Of a stretch of 64,000 bases of DNA, positions 53,091 through 61,800 are shown one piece after another. The stretch comes from Spirosoma panaciterrae DSM 21099 (lineage in GTDB: Bacteria; Bacteroidota; Bacteroidia; Cytophagales; Spirosomataceae): NCBI RefSeq assembly GCF_000374025.1, contig NZ_KB893172.1, positions 678,879 to 742,878 on the forward strand, given 5' to 3'. The notes beneath the pieces are model-generated. The model did no database searches and was not told the origin of the DNA. It worked only from the letters and a program-made list of their open reading frames with translations. The position numbers and the translations under genes are program-made. Numbering within the stretch: position 1 is the first letter of the stretch; each line of letters starts with the position of its first letter.

Positions 53091-55439
53091 ATGAAAAGAG
53101 TCGTAAATGTTCTGAACAGGCTGTTGCTGGTAAGCCTGTATGTTGTTGCCAGCGTATCTGTTTTGCCTGCACAGGATTCTGCCCGTACACAGGAAGCTAC
53201 GCCAGTCCAAACCATACCGGATACCTTATTATTTAAAATCCAGCGGGCTCAGTCGATTATCACAGAGATACGGGCGGCCGATAAAAAAGGCTATGGCATT
53301 GCCCGTATACGGGCAGGACTTGACGATGTAAAAGGAAATATTGCGCCGATTGCTGCCGATTTGCGCAACCACAGAAATACCGTTGATGCCAAGACCCTAG
53401 CCAATTATAGCCTGATCCTGAATGGTGCGATGGACCGACTGGCTACCTGGCGGACCTCCCTTTCCAAGTCGAACAATGATTTGCAAAACCGACTCGATCA
53501 GGTCCTGGGGCTGAGTAGTGATTCGTTACTGGTGGTGGCCGCCAATGATTCGACCGACAAAAAATTATATGTGGGGCAGTTGACCGATATCCGGCTACAG
53601 CTTCAGGAAGCCGGTACGCGTACAACCATCCGGCTCGATACGGTGAGCCGCCTATTGGCAGATGTATCAGGTACTTACCTGAACATCAGCAACTTGCAGA
53701 CGTCTATCAACGACCGTTGGCAGAAATCGAATGAAAATGCGCTACTGAAGGAGTCACCGTATCTGTGGGATGCGCCCGCTACGTTTACAATCGGGAATGT
53801 GCAGGCGATCCTGAAATCGAGCTATCAGGGACAGGATAAAATCCTGAAGTATTTTTTTGCCTCAACCTGGGATAATCGGTTTTTGCTGCTCCTGCTGACG
53901 GGCCTGTTTTTTGCCTGGGTTTTTACGAATTACAAAAAAGCCAATACATCGTTGATGCGCCAGAAGATCGGACCGATGCAGTTCGATAACCTGATGCCAG
54001 TGCCTCTGGTAGCCTCACTGATTGTACTGCTCAATCTAACCCCGCTCTTTGAACCGGAATCGCCTGCTATCTACATTGAAATTACGCAGTTTTTGCTGCT
54101 GATTGTGCTAACCATTCATCTCTGGAAGCGATTCTCAGGGCATGATCTTAGTATGTGGCTCCTGAACGCTACGCTTTATGTGTTGCTGCTCATTTCCAGC
54201 ACCCTCATTGGCGACACGTTGTTTATGCGGCTTTGGCTCATTGTATTGAATGCTACCTTTTTGTACGTTGGTATCGTCTTCTCCAGGCGGCTGCATCGGC
54301 GTTACCTGAGTGAACGCATTATCCGGCCGGTCGTGAAACTATATCTGGTATTGCAGGGGTTGGCCATTTTGCTCAACGTGTTTGGCCGGATCAGTCTGGC
54401 CAAGTTGTTTAGCATTACAGGCGTTATAGGACTGGTTCAGATTACGGGGCTGGGTGTTTTTATCAACGTAGTGCTGGAAGCACTCGAACTCCAGATTAAG
54501 CTGAGTGCCTGTTCAGGTGGAATTTTCTCACGGGTCAATGTGAGTCATACGCGCCGGTCGTTCAAAAAAGGGCTGGTTGTGCTGGCTGTGGGCTTATGGC
54601 TGCTTGTGTTTTGTATCAATCTGGGCATTGCCGACAGTATTTATAACTTCTTTAGCCATATACTGACCCGTCCGCGCACGTTTGGGAGCATCACCTTTAC
54701 CCTCAGTAGTGTACTTTCGTTTGCGCTGATTATCTACCTATCCAGCCTGTTGCAAAAAAACATCGGCCTTTTCTTTGGCGAGAGTAAGCTCCCCAATTCA
54801 GATGGACAGCTTGATCAGGTTAGTTCGGTACTCGCCTTAACCCGTCTGGTAATTGTCATTGCCGGGGTCCTGCTGGCTTTTGCGGCTTCGGGCCTATCGG
54901 TCGATAAACTGACGGTGGTACTCGGAGCGCTGAGTGTTGGGATTGGGTTGGGTATGCAAAACATCGTCAGCAATTTTGTATCGGGCATTATTCTGATTTT
55001 CGAAAAGCCCTTTCAGATCGGCGATTATATCGAAATAGCAGACAAAAAAGGCCGTATCCGCGATATTGGGATTCGATCGAGTAAAATGATTACTGTGCAA
55101 GGTTCGGAGGTTGTAATTCCCAACGGGGATCTGCTGTCAAACCGGCTCGTTAACTGGACATCCAGCGATACCTATCTGAAAACCGAATTTACGCTGAAAG
55201 TGAATCTGGAAACCGACCTGAAAGCCGTTAGCGAAATCGTGACCAAAGCTGTAGCGCAGCAGGAGGGCACCATTCCGAACCGTCCGCCAGAACTACTGGT
55301 TACAGCTGTTGGGGGCGATACCGTCGAATTAACGGTTCGGGTATGGATCAAAAGTATTTATACCGAAGCGGATGTGAAAAGCAAATTATTGCAGCAGTTA
55401 ATCAGTCTGTTTAAAGAGGCTACGATCAAGCTGATGTAA
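53091..55439 (+). CDS. MscS-family mechanosensitive channel with large periplasmic domain
   Basis: This encodes 782 residues. A signal peptide lies at ~10-27 (LLVSLYVVASVSVLPAQ). A long helical periplasmic domain follows to ~250 (coiled-coil-like text such as SLSKSNNDLQNRLDQVLGL). Roughly ten membrane helices come next, and the MscS core: the pore helix VVLGALSVGIGLGMQNIVSN, then FEKPFQIGDYIEIADKKGRI and VVIPNGDLLSNRLVNWTS. The size and layout resemble the MscK/MscM-type large channels rather than small MscS. It opens under membrane tension to release solutes during hypo-osmotic shock. It is convergent with the glycosyltransferase gene, 36 bp away. Confidence 0.94.
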   Translation: MKRVVNVLNRLLLVSLYVVASVSVLPAQDSARTQEATPVQTIPDTLLFKIQRAQSIITEIRAADKKGYGIARIRAGLDDVKGNIAPIAADLRNHRNTVDAKTLANYSLILNGAMDRLATWRTSLSKSNNDLQNRLDQVLGLSSDSLLVVAANDSTDKKLYVGQLTDIRLQLQEAGTRTTIRLDTVSRLLADVSGTYLNISNLQTSINDRWQKSNENALLKESPYLWDAPATFTIGNVQAILKSSYQGQDKILKYFFASTWDNRFLLLLLTGLFFAWVFTNYKKANTSLMRQKIGPMQFDNLMPVPLVASLIVLLNLTPLFEPESPAIYIEITQFLLLIVLTIHLWKRFSGHDLSMWLLNATLYVLLLISSTLIGDTLFMRLWLIVLNATFLYVGIVFSRRLHRRYLSERIIRPVVKLYLVLQGLAILLNVFGRISLAKLFSITGVIGLVQITGLGVFINVVLEALELQIKLSACSGGIFSRVNVSHTRRSFKKGLVVLAVGLWLLVFCINLGIADSIYNFFSHILTRPRTFGSITFTLSSVLSFALIIYLSSLLQKNIGLFFGESKLPNSDGQLDQVSSVLALTRLVIVIAGVLLAFAASGLSVDKLTVVLGALSVGIGLGMQNIVSNFVSGIILIFEKPFQIGDYIEIADKKGRIRDIGIRSSKMITVQGSEVVIPNGDLLSNRLVNWTSSDTYLKTEFTLKVNLETDLKAVSEIVTKAVAQQEGTIPNRPPELLVTAVGGDTVELTVRVWIKSIYTEADVKSKLLQQLISLFKEATIKLM

Positions 55440-55475
55440 TGCGCGATATGGTTTGTGGCGAGAAAAACGCTGGCG

Positions 55476-56960
55476 CTAAATGGGTTTAGGGCGACGACCA
55501 GCCTGCGATAAAGAATACAAGAAGACCATACCAAAGCCCATGACAAGCAGTATGTGCAGAAAAAACATGCGAAAGTCGGCGGTGTAAATGCCCAGTGCCA
55601 GGCCGGTCAGGAAATAAATGGCCAAAGCGCCTTCAGCCAGTGTCAGCCAGCTTAGTTGTCGGTTCAGGTATTTATTCTTTTTCCAGCCATCTGTTGCATG
55701 ACGAACATTGAATTTGGGTGTACGTACGAACGGTGTCTTTCGGCCCATGTATCCTTCGATGACGGCAATGGTATTGTGAAGGGAGAGGCCCATCATCAGG
55801 GATGAATACATCGGGAAATACCAGAAAAATTTGGCGCGGGCCGTTGGTTTGAGCAACCAGAATGGGATGCCATAGAACGTAATCAGAATAAGCAGACTTA
55901 CCTGAAACAGGCCGATGATGAAAAAGACCTGCTCCCACTCAGGGTGCTGGCTACGAATGTAAAGCAGGGGTACACTCAGAACGCTCAATAGAAGCACCAG
56001 AATGAAGGTAGCGCTGCTAAAAAGGTGAAAGAGAGCGTGTAGTTTTATCCAAAGGGACAAATCCGGGCTTCGCAGAACCCGGCCAATCAGTTTTCGGGCA
56101 CACTCGGCGGCTCCTTTCATCCAGCGGTACTGTTGCGATTTGAGGGCATTCATGGCTACTGGAAGCTCGGCCGGTGAGCCAATATCTTCACGATATACGA
56201 ACTTCCAGCCTTTCAGTTGCGCTCGGTAGCTCAGGTCCAGATCTTCCGTAAGCGTATCGCTTTGCCAGCCTCCGGCATCGATAATAGCCAGTTTGCGCCA
56301 TACCCCTCCGGTCCCGTTGAAGTTGGCCAGTAAACCAGCCGCATCACGGCCGCTTTGCTCGACGGTGAAGTGGGCATTGAGTCCGAATGCCTGCAACTGA
56401 GTCATCAGCGAAAACTCTTCATTGAGATGTTCCCACCGGGTTTGTACAATGGCTACCTGAGGATCCTGGAAGTGCGGTATCGTTTTCAGCAGAAAGTCCG
56501 GGTCAGGTACAAAGTCGGCATCGAAAATAGCGATGAATTCACCTTTGGCCGTAGCAAGTCCGTTGGCCAGGGCGCCTGCTTTGAAACCTGTTCGGTCGGT
56601 TCGTCGTATCTGTTGAACATCGAACCCGCTGGCGGTCAGTTTTGCTACTTTTTGAGCTACCAGATCAACCGTTTCATCGGTAGAGTCGTCCAGCAGTTGA
56701 ATATCAAGCTTATGCCGGGGATATTGCAGTTGGGCCACCGCATCCAGCAACCGTTCCACCACATATAGCTCATTGTAGATGGGCAACTGAACCGTTACAC
56801 GCGGCAGGTCGTCGACTGGCCCCGGCTTATTCAGAAAAATAGCCTGCCGACGCTTTTTCTCCGACCGCAAATAGATAAAAATCAGGCTCAACTGGCCACA
56901 ATTGTAGATAAACAAGAGTAGCAGTGCCAGTCCGTACAGCAAAAGGACCAGAAGTTCCAT
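55476..56960 (-). CDS. Membrane processive glycosyltransferase, family 2
   Basis: This encodes 494 residues. One N-terminal helix (LLVLLLYGLALLLLFIYN), a cytoplasmic GT-A domain, and about four C-terminal helices are seen. The complete processive GT2 motif set is present: QLLDDSTDETVDLV, the metal motif in AIFDADFVPDPDF, the catalytic Asp in TEDLDLSYRAQLKGW, and the QxxRW-type QQYRWMKGA. This is the cellulose-synthase-like/glucomannan-synthase-like group that extends and exports beta-glycans or adds glucose to lipids; the product is not predictable here. It has no BcsB/BcsC-like neighbours, which argues against classical cellulose synthesis. Confidence 0.93.
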   Translation of the reverse strand: MELLVLLLYGLALLLLFIYNCGQLSLIFIYLRSEKKRRQAIFLNKPGPVDDLPRVTVQLPIYNELYVVERLLDAVAQLQYPRHKLDIQLLDDSTDETVDLVAQKVAKLTASGFDVQQIRRTDRTGFKAGALANGLATAKGEFIAIFDADFVPDPDFLLKTIPHFQDPQVAIVQTRWEHLNEEFSLMTQLQAFGLNAHFTVEQSGRDAAGLLANFNGTGGVWRKLAIIDAGGWQSDTLTEDLDLSYRAQLKGWKFVYREDIGSPAELPVAMNALKSQQYRWMKGAAECARKLIGRVLRSPDLSLWIKLHALFHLFSSATFILVLLLSVLSVPLLYIRSQHPEWEQVFFIIGLFQVSLLILITFYGIPFWLLKPTARAKFFWYFPMYSSLMMGLSLHNTIAVIEGYMGRKTPFVRTPKFNVRHATDGWKKNKYLNRQLSWLTLAEGALAIYFLTGLALGIYTADFRMFFLHILLVMGFGMVFLYSLSQAGRRPKPI

Positions 56961-57437
56961 GACGAGTAGGTAAAAGTTTTTCGAACGTTGTGTGCGTAGT
57001 AACTGCCTGATCAGGGAAAGGGTTAAGCAAAGCGGGGGTCAAGCGCCTAAAAGTTCTTTTACTGTCCTGCTGGCGGCTGGCCATTGGGAAGAAGTATGTG
57101 ATGTATGTTCGTATACTATTTTGTTTGTATATTGTAAGATTTCTTTGAGAGTCAGCCCTGCTAAACCAATTTGTTACGGTTAATAAGCAATTCGGGATTT
57201 ACGGGTGTATGATCTTGGTGGAGAGAAGATTACTCATTAGTTTGCTGTGCCTTTCATGAATATGAACCCTCTGCTACCTAAATCTACCTGTTCGGTTACG
57301 GCATCGGCACGAACCCGCTTCTTTCTCTATGCCTCAAACGAGCGAGGCTCTGCATCAGGGTGGTGGGATCGGGAATGGATTCTGGATAATGGACATTCGT
57401 TCCGGAAGGGTAAGATGGTCCGGGAGGGCCTGGGAGC
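56961..57437. other. Gene-less stretch between glycosyltransferase and sensor kinase
   Basis: This 477-bp interval contains the divergent promoters of two genes. Open frames at 56992-57183 and 57247-57441 have no family-like sequence, signal or promoter word. An AT-rich patch at 57095-57140 (tatactattttgtttgtata) is the likeliest promoter area, but no exact TAnnTTTG was found. Confidence 0.45.
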
Positions 57438-58463
57438 ATGACATCGGTAAAGGACACCCAACTGCGATGGCTTGGTCCGATTGGTTTGTTTATGTTCGGA
57501 AACCTCTTTTTCCGATCATCATTCTGGTTAACATCAAACACCACAGCGCTCATTCAGTCGACTCTGGTTGGGTTAGGAGCAGGCTGGGCTTTCTGGCAGT
57601 TGAACCGATGGGTTATTACCGAAACGCAGGAGCGCCTGCCTGGGCTGGAACGCACCCGACAGCGCCTGTGGCTGTGGTTGTTGCTGACGCCTGTGATGGT
57701 AAACGCAGCGGTATTTTCACGGTACGGTTTACATATACTGCTGGGCTCACGGCCAGGCTGGTGGCTGGGTACGGTCGATTATCTTAATTCGTTCGGGATT
57801 CAGTTATTTTATCACGGCGTTTATTTCAGCATATATGAAGGCTGGTACATTCTGGATCAATGGCGGCACATCCAGCGGGAAAAAGAAGAACTGATTAAGA
57901 TACAGTGGCAAACTCGATTCAACTCACTGAAAAGCCAGGTCAATCCCCATTTTTTATTTAATTCCCTGAATGCCTTGTCGGCCCTGATTGAAGAGTCGCC
58001 GGTGCAGGCGAGCCAGTTTGTCGATGAACTGTCGAGTATGTATCGGTACCTGCTCCAGGCCAACGAACGCGAACTGGTTTTATTAAGCACCGAGCTGGCC
58101 TTCATTGAGTCGTACGCACACCTGCTTCAAACGCGGCATGGAGAGGGGCTTTCGATTCGTACGCAGGTACCACAAGACTACCTCGACCACTCACTTCCTC
58201 CTCTGACGCTTCAATTGCTGGTCGAAAATGCGGTGAAACATAATGTAGTATTATCTAGCCGCCCTTTACTGATTGAAATCGACACAACTCAAAACGGACA
58301 CCTGCGGGTACGTAATAATCTTCAGCGTAAAAATGTGCGTAACGCCAGCAATGGCGTCGGGTTAGCCAACATCTCGGCCAAGTACCGAATGCTGACGCAA
58401 ACCGAAATCGAAATCCGGGAAGAAGAGGAGTTTTTTACGGTCTTATTACCCTTACTCCCCTAG
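57438..58463 (+). CDS. LytS-type sensor histidine kinase
   Basis: This encodes 341 residues. Four membrane helices occupy ~10-150. The His_kinase domain follows, with the phospho-acceptor in SLKSQVNPHFLFNSLNALSA, then SSMYRYLLQANERELVLLST, and a HATPase_c end with LTLQLLVENAVKHN and NGVGLANISAKYRML. This class normally phosphorylates a LytTR-type response regulator encoded next to it; no LytTR gene is present here. The nearest regulator (58864) has a lone receiver domain, but is 400 bp away behind its own promoter, so pairing is uncertain. Confidence 0.93.
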   Translation: MTSVKDTQLRWLGPIGLFMFGNLFFRSSFWLTSNTTALIQSTLVGLGAGWAFWQLNRWVITETQERLPGLERTRQRLWLWLLLTPVMVNAAVFSRYGLHILLGSRPGWWLGTVDYLNSFGIQLFYHGVYFSIYEGWYILDQWRHIQREKEELIKIQWQTRFNSLKSQVNPHFLFNSLNALSALIEESPVQASQFVDELSSMYRYLLQANERELVLLSTELAFIESYAHLLQTRHGEGLSIRTQVPQDYLDHSLPPLTLQLLVENAVKHNVVLSSRPLLIEIDTTQNGHLRVRNNLQRKNVRNASNGVGLANISAKYRMLTQTEIEIREEEEFFTVLLPLLP

Positions 58464-58512
58464 TGATCGGATCGGCTGGTTCGCCAGGATGGTAGCTGAC
58501 CACTGAGAAAAA

Positions 58513-58662
58513 TCAGTAAGAACGCGCCGAAGCGGATTGATAAATCGTCCGGTAGGTGCCCCGGTAATTCCAGATTTTTTTAGAGGTCATCAGGAGCAGC
58601 GCAAAGAAAAGCAGCAGCATAAAGGGCCAGGGATTGGGATAGCGTACCCGGTTTGTGCGCAT
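58513..58662 (-). CDS. 49-residue single-helix membrane protein
   Basis: A minus-strand frame from ATG 58660-58662 to TGA 58513-58515 encodes a basic start (MRTNRVRYPNPW), one hydrophobic helix (PFMLLLFFALLLMTSKKIW) and a short aromatic, basic tail (NYRGTYRTIYQSASARSY). The sharp segregation of a membrane helix between charged ends is gene-like, and the stretch is otherwise empty. No exact promoter word was seen upstream. The family was not recognised. It is convergent with the sensor kinase. Confidence 0.5.
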   Translation of the reverse strand: MRTNRVRYPNPWPFMLLLFFALLLMTSKKIWNYRGTYRTIYQSASARSY

Positions 58663-58838
58663 GGCAGTAATAGATTCGTGAATAACGATCTAAGCTAGTG
58701 AAAGCCAGTTTATTCGGAGCGCATATTGACTAAAATCATCCCGAAGCGAGCCGTCAGAGTAGACGTAACAGAAGTGATAATCCATAGGCAATACGGTGTA
58801 GTCGTTGTTATACATTCTGGTATAACTATTTTATTTGT

Positions 58839-58846
58839 TATTTTTG
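58839..58846 (+). promoter_or_regulatory. Promoter -7 element of the response-regulator gene
   Basis: TATTTTTG matches TAnnTTTG and ends 17 bp before ATG 58864. The expected transcript start (about 58852) excludes the longer frame that begins at 58726. Confidence 0.6.
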
Positions 58847-58863
58847 CTTTTATAAGCCTGTGT

Positions 58864-59328
58864 ATGTTCGTTTCATTCCCAATTCTTTTAGTTGACGACG
58901 ACGCTGCAATTGCTGATATCTTAAAGCGTGTTGCTGAGCGTGTTTTCCCAGAGGCTACCATAGCCCATGCCCGTAATTACACGGAGGCCGTTGCCTTTCT
59001 TGCCAACGTAGATAAGGAAGTGTTTCGGTTGGTATTGCTGGATATTGACCTTAAAACAGATTCCACAGGCTTTGATTTTCTATCCCTGCTGCGCGAACAA
59101 CCTTTCGGGCAACTCGTACCAGTGATTGTCCTGTCGGCCAGTCTGGAAGAGACGAAGGCACGGGAGTCGTATCTGCGGGGAGCGAATGCATTTACCAATA
59201 AACCGTTTACCTATGCCGCCTGGAAAACGTATGTTGAGCAGCTACGGTCGTACTGGTATGAAACGGTAACAATTCCTCAGATTCGATTCCGGCAAGGGCC
59301 CGACTCGTTTTTGCCGTTAAGCTACTAA
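58864..59328 (+). CDS. Single-domain response regulator
   Basis: This encodes 154 residues from MFVSFPILLVDDDAAIADIL. Receiver features are complete: the acidic cluster VDDD, the phospho-acceptor Asp in RLVLLDIDLKTDSTG, the switch Ser in VIVLSASLEETKA and the Lys in AFTNKPFTY. The chain ends about 25 residues after the receiver fold (WYETVTIPQIRFRQGPDSF) with no DNA-binding or enzymatic output. It may act by protein contact or as a phosphate shuttle, possibly for the orphan LytS-like kinase upstream. That pairing is inferred from proximity only. Confidence 0.88.
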   Translation: MFVSFPILLVDDDAAIADILKRVAERVFPEATIAHARNYTEAVAFLANVDKEVFRLVLLDIDLKTDSTGFDFLSLLREQPFGQLVPVIVLSASLEETKARESYLRGANAFTNKPFTYAAWKTYVEQLRSYWYETVTIPQIRFRQGPDSFLPLSY

Positions 59329-59555
59329 TGCCTACTTGCCAGGGTAATTTTCGGCTGTCACCGACGGGTCAACGGTTGTTCCCTGGCGTCTGATTCGTAG
59401 AGGGCGCATGTTGAATAATGGAAGAGCCTACGCGGAATTCTGGCTCGCAACAGCTGGCCGGATTTGCGGCTACATTGACCCAGCCGGCAATCAACCTGAA
59501 GGTGCCACAGCCCCGCACCTTTTCCTGACTATTTGCTACGATTTATTGATCATTA

Positions 59556-60692
59556 ATGGTAAAAGCCCAAGCCTCAATCGCTGCATTGGCGGATTCCAAA
59601 CCGCATTACCCCATACTCGACGGATTACGGGGTGTGGCGGCCTTAACCGTTGTCTGTTTTCATGTATTTGAAGCCTTTGCCACCAGTCATGTAGATCAGC
59701 GAATCAACCACGGCTATCTGGCTGTCGATTTTTTCTTTATCCTGTCTGGTTTTGTTGTCGGCTACGCGTACGACGACCGCTGGAATACAATGACGATTGG
59801 CGATTTTATTAAACGTCGGTTTATTCGCCTGCATCCGATGGTTGTGATGGGCGCGCTGATCGGGGCCGGTATGTTCTATTTTCAGGGGTGCGATGCCTGG
59901 GACGTTTCAAAAGTATCGATAACTGGGTTATTGTCAGCTACCATCCTGAATGCTCTGTTGATTCCGGCCACGCCGGACGTTGAGATTCGGGGCGTTGGTG
60001 AAATGTACCCGCTGAATGGGCCGAGCTGGTCGTTGTTCTTTGAATACATCGGCAATATTCTTTATGCGTTCTATCTCCGCAAACTGTCGACCACGGCTCT
60101 TGCGCGGGTTGTTTTACTGGCTGGCTGCGGATTGGCTGCCTTTGCCATTTGGGGGCCACTTGGCGACATCTGCGTTGGGTTTTCACTGACCGAAGAAAAT
60201 ATGATTGGTGGGTCGCTGCGTCTTCTATTTTCTTTTCCAGCCGGGCTTCTGCTATCCCGCCTGTTCAGACCTGTTCCTGTAAAAGGGGCGTTCTGGATCG
60301 GTAGTCTGGCTATTGTTAGCGTGTCGGCCATGCCCCGAATCGGTGGTAGCGATATCCTGTGGCAGAACGGTATATATGACGCCCTCTGTGTGGTTCTTAT
60401 TTTTCCGGCACTGGTTTATCTGGGGGCGTCGGGAAAGGCGATGGACAAAGTAGCTACCCGGTTCTGTACCTTTTTAGGCGACATTTCTTACCCGCTATAC
60501 ATGGTCCATTATCCTTTTATCTATCTGTACTATGCCTGGGTAAAGAACAAACACCTCACTTTCGAACAATCGTTACCCGGTGCCGCAGGGCTTGTGGTAG
60601 GGTCTGTGCTATTGGCTTATGTATGCTTAAAACGGTATGACGAACCTGTCCGTACGTTTTTGATGAAGCGCCTTTTACGCGCAAAACAGTAG
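59556..60692 (+). CDS. Membrane acyltransferase of the OafA/Acyl_transf_3 family
   Basis: This encodes 378 residues with about ten hydrophobic helices. The family opening LDGLRGVAALTVVCFHVFEAF carries the near-universal R-G and catalytic His; FFILSGFVVGYAYDDRW and KRRFIRLHPMVVMG follow, with the W-S-L-F-F-E-Y block (GPSWSLFFEYIGN) in mid chain and FLGDISYPLYMVHYPFIYLY near the end. Members transfer acetyl or other acyl groups to exported sugars, such as surface polysaccharide or antibiotic scaffolds. The acceptor is unknown and no polysaccharide genes adjoin it. An 18-bp hairpin lies downstream. Confidence 0.92.
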   Translation: MVKAQASIAALADSKPHYPILDGLRGVAALTVVCFHVFEAFATSHVDQRINHGYLAVDFFFILSGFVVGYAYDDRWNTMTIGDFIKRRFIRLHPMVVMGALIGAGMFYFQGCDAWDVSKVSITGLLSATILNALLIPATPDVEIRGVGEMYPLNGPSWSLFFEYIGNILYAFYLRKLSTTALARVVLLAGCGLAAFAIWGPLGDICVGFSLTEENMIGGSLRLLFSFPAGLLLSRLFRPVPVKGAFWIGSLAIVSVSAMPRIGGSDILWQNGIYDALCVVLIFPALVYLGASGKAMDKVATRFCTFLGDISYPLYMVHYPFIYLYYAWVKNKHLTFEQSLPGAAGLVVGSVLLAYVCLKRYDEPVRTFLMKRLLRAKQ

Positions 60693-60747
60693 TTCCTACT
60701 CCGTTTACAATCATAAATACGGAACAGTACTGGCTGAATCCGTAGAA

Positions 60748-60796
60748 ACGCCGAAGCAGACCAAAGTCAATAGTTGCTTTTGGTCTACTTCGGCGT
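60748..60796. terminator. Hairpin with 18-bp stem between convergent genes
   Basis: Arms 60748-60765 (acgccgaagcagaccaaa) and 60779-60796 pair with a single mismatch around a 13-base loop. It lies between stops at 60692 (+) and 60839 (-). Confidence 0.75.
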
Positions 60797-60838
60797 CGGT
60801 GGCCCTGCGGTGCGTTCAGGTTTGAGGTAGGTTGACAT

Positions 60839-60952
60839 TTAGCGGACACGCATCCGATACACAGTACGTCCGCGTAACCCAACGACTGGCCCGCCTACTT
60901 CAACGATTCGGGGACGAGGAGGACGGTTGATATGTAATAAGTTCGTTTTCAT
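60839..60952 (-). CDS. 37-residue basic peptide with its own promoter
   Basis: ATG 60950-60952 opens a frame for MKTNLLHINRPPRPRIVEVG and a tail GGPVVGLRGRTVYRMRVR: very basic, Pro-rich, with no membrane helix. The open frame extends to 61057 but an exact minus-strand promoter word (60982-60989) places transcription start just before this ATG, leaving a leader of about 23 nt. It is followed by a strong hairpin. The family was not recognised; it could be a small regulatory or nucleic-acid-binding peptide, or a translated leader. Confidence 0.5.
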   Translation of the reverse strand: MKTNLLHINRPPRPRIVEVGGPVVGLRGRTVYRMRVR

Positions 60953-60981
60953 TGGTATGTGTTGTTTGTAATTGGTTGATA

Positions 60982-60989
60982 CAAAGGTA
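60982..60989 (-). promoter_or_regulatory. Promoter -7 element of the 37-residue gene
   Basis: The minus strand reads TACCTTTG, an exact TAnnTTTG match ending 29 bp before the ATG at 60952. Confidence 0.55.
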
Positions 60990-61231
60990 ATTTGTGGCCG
61001 AATGGTGTCGATGGGCCGATAGAGCCAACCGCTATTTTTAACGGTTGAACCCATCATAATGAACCATGAACAGTTGATGGCCTCATGAGCGATTCAGGGT
61101 TTTTCAGGAAAAACACTTTTATCGATACAGACCGTAGCTAATGCGAAGCGAGCGTACTGTTTCAGACACCTGATAACTCCGTTTCGGCAGCATTCCACGC
61201 TGGCAGGACTATGGTTCGATCGATGCGAAAG

Positions 61232-61675
61232 CTATTGTAGTGTTTTGATGAACTGAATGACGCGTTCTACTTCCTCAAAACCAGCTTTGATGTGAAACGC
61301 TTCGCCAGTCGAATTTGAAAGTTGTACGTCGGAAGCGAGTTCGGTACAGCCCTTCTCCTTGGCCCACTGTTCCGCCTGTTGAATAAGCAGTTGACCAATT
61401 CCCTGATGCTGATACGCAGGCTCTACATAAATGCCTTCCAAGAAGGCAACGGGTGTTTGGGTCGCCCCCGGTACGTAGTCGTTTCGTAAAGACAGATTCA
61501 TAAAGCCAATAGCTAACCCCTGGTCATTCCGTACCAGAAAGCCGTCTTCTTTCGCTGATTGCTGAATGGTGGTCAATAGCCACCGCATCTCATCCGAATC
61601 AGAATCAGGCCAGAGCGCCAGAGCCAGTTGTAGCCATTCGTCCAGATCGTTGAGCGTTGCGCGTTGAAAAGTCAT
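61232..61675 (-). CDS. GNAT acetyltransferase resembling aminoglycoside 6'-N-acetyltransferases
   Basis: This encodes 147 residues from ATG 61673-61675 (MTFQRATLNDLDEWLQLAL); a TTG at 61690 is possible. The order LWPDSDSDEM, FLEGIYVEPAYQHQGIGQLL, QQAEQWAKEKGCTELASDVQ, then FHIKAGFEEVERVIQFIK follows closely the known AAC(6')-I enzymes, where G-I-Y-V-x-P, A-E-x-W-A-x-x-x-G-C and A-S-D are characteristic. Those enzymes acetylate the 6'-amino group of kanamycin-type aminoglycosides. Chromosomal relatives may be weak or have other natural substrates. There is no adjacent mobile element or cassette end, so it looks native. Confidence 0.85.
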   Translation of the reverse strand: MTFQRATLNDLDEWLQLALALWPDSDSDEMRWLLTTIQQSAKEDGFLVRNDQGLAIGFMNLSLRNDYVPGATQTPVAFLEGIYVEPAYQHQGIGQLLIQQAEQWAKEKGCTELASDVQLSNSTGEAFHIKAGFEEVERVIQFIKTLQ

Positions 61676-61800
61676 AGTGTAGTTGATCAACTAAAAGGGA
61701 TTACCAGGTTCATGATTATTTTATGGAAAAAACCAGACAATTTCGTCTACCTTGTTCTTTTTTGGACAGGAATCGTTTGTACGAACCGAACAAAGCGCCT

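Noticed and set aside
59418..59528. 36-codon plus-strand frame (MEEPTRNSGSQQLAGFAATL...) upstream of the acyltransferase
   Set aside because: It has ordinary composition but no promoter word, conserved motif or coupling to support it; kept as an uncertain remnant.
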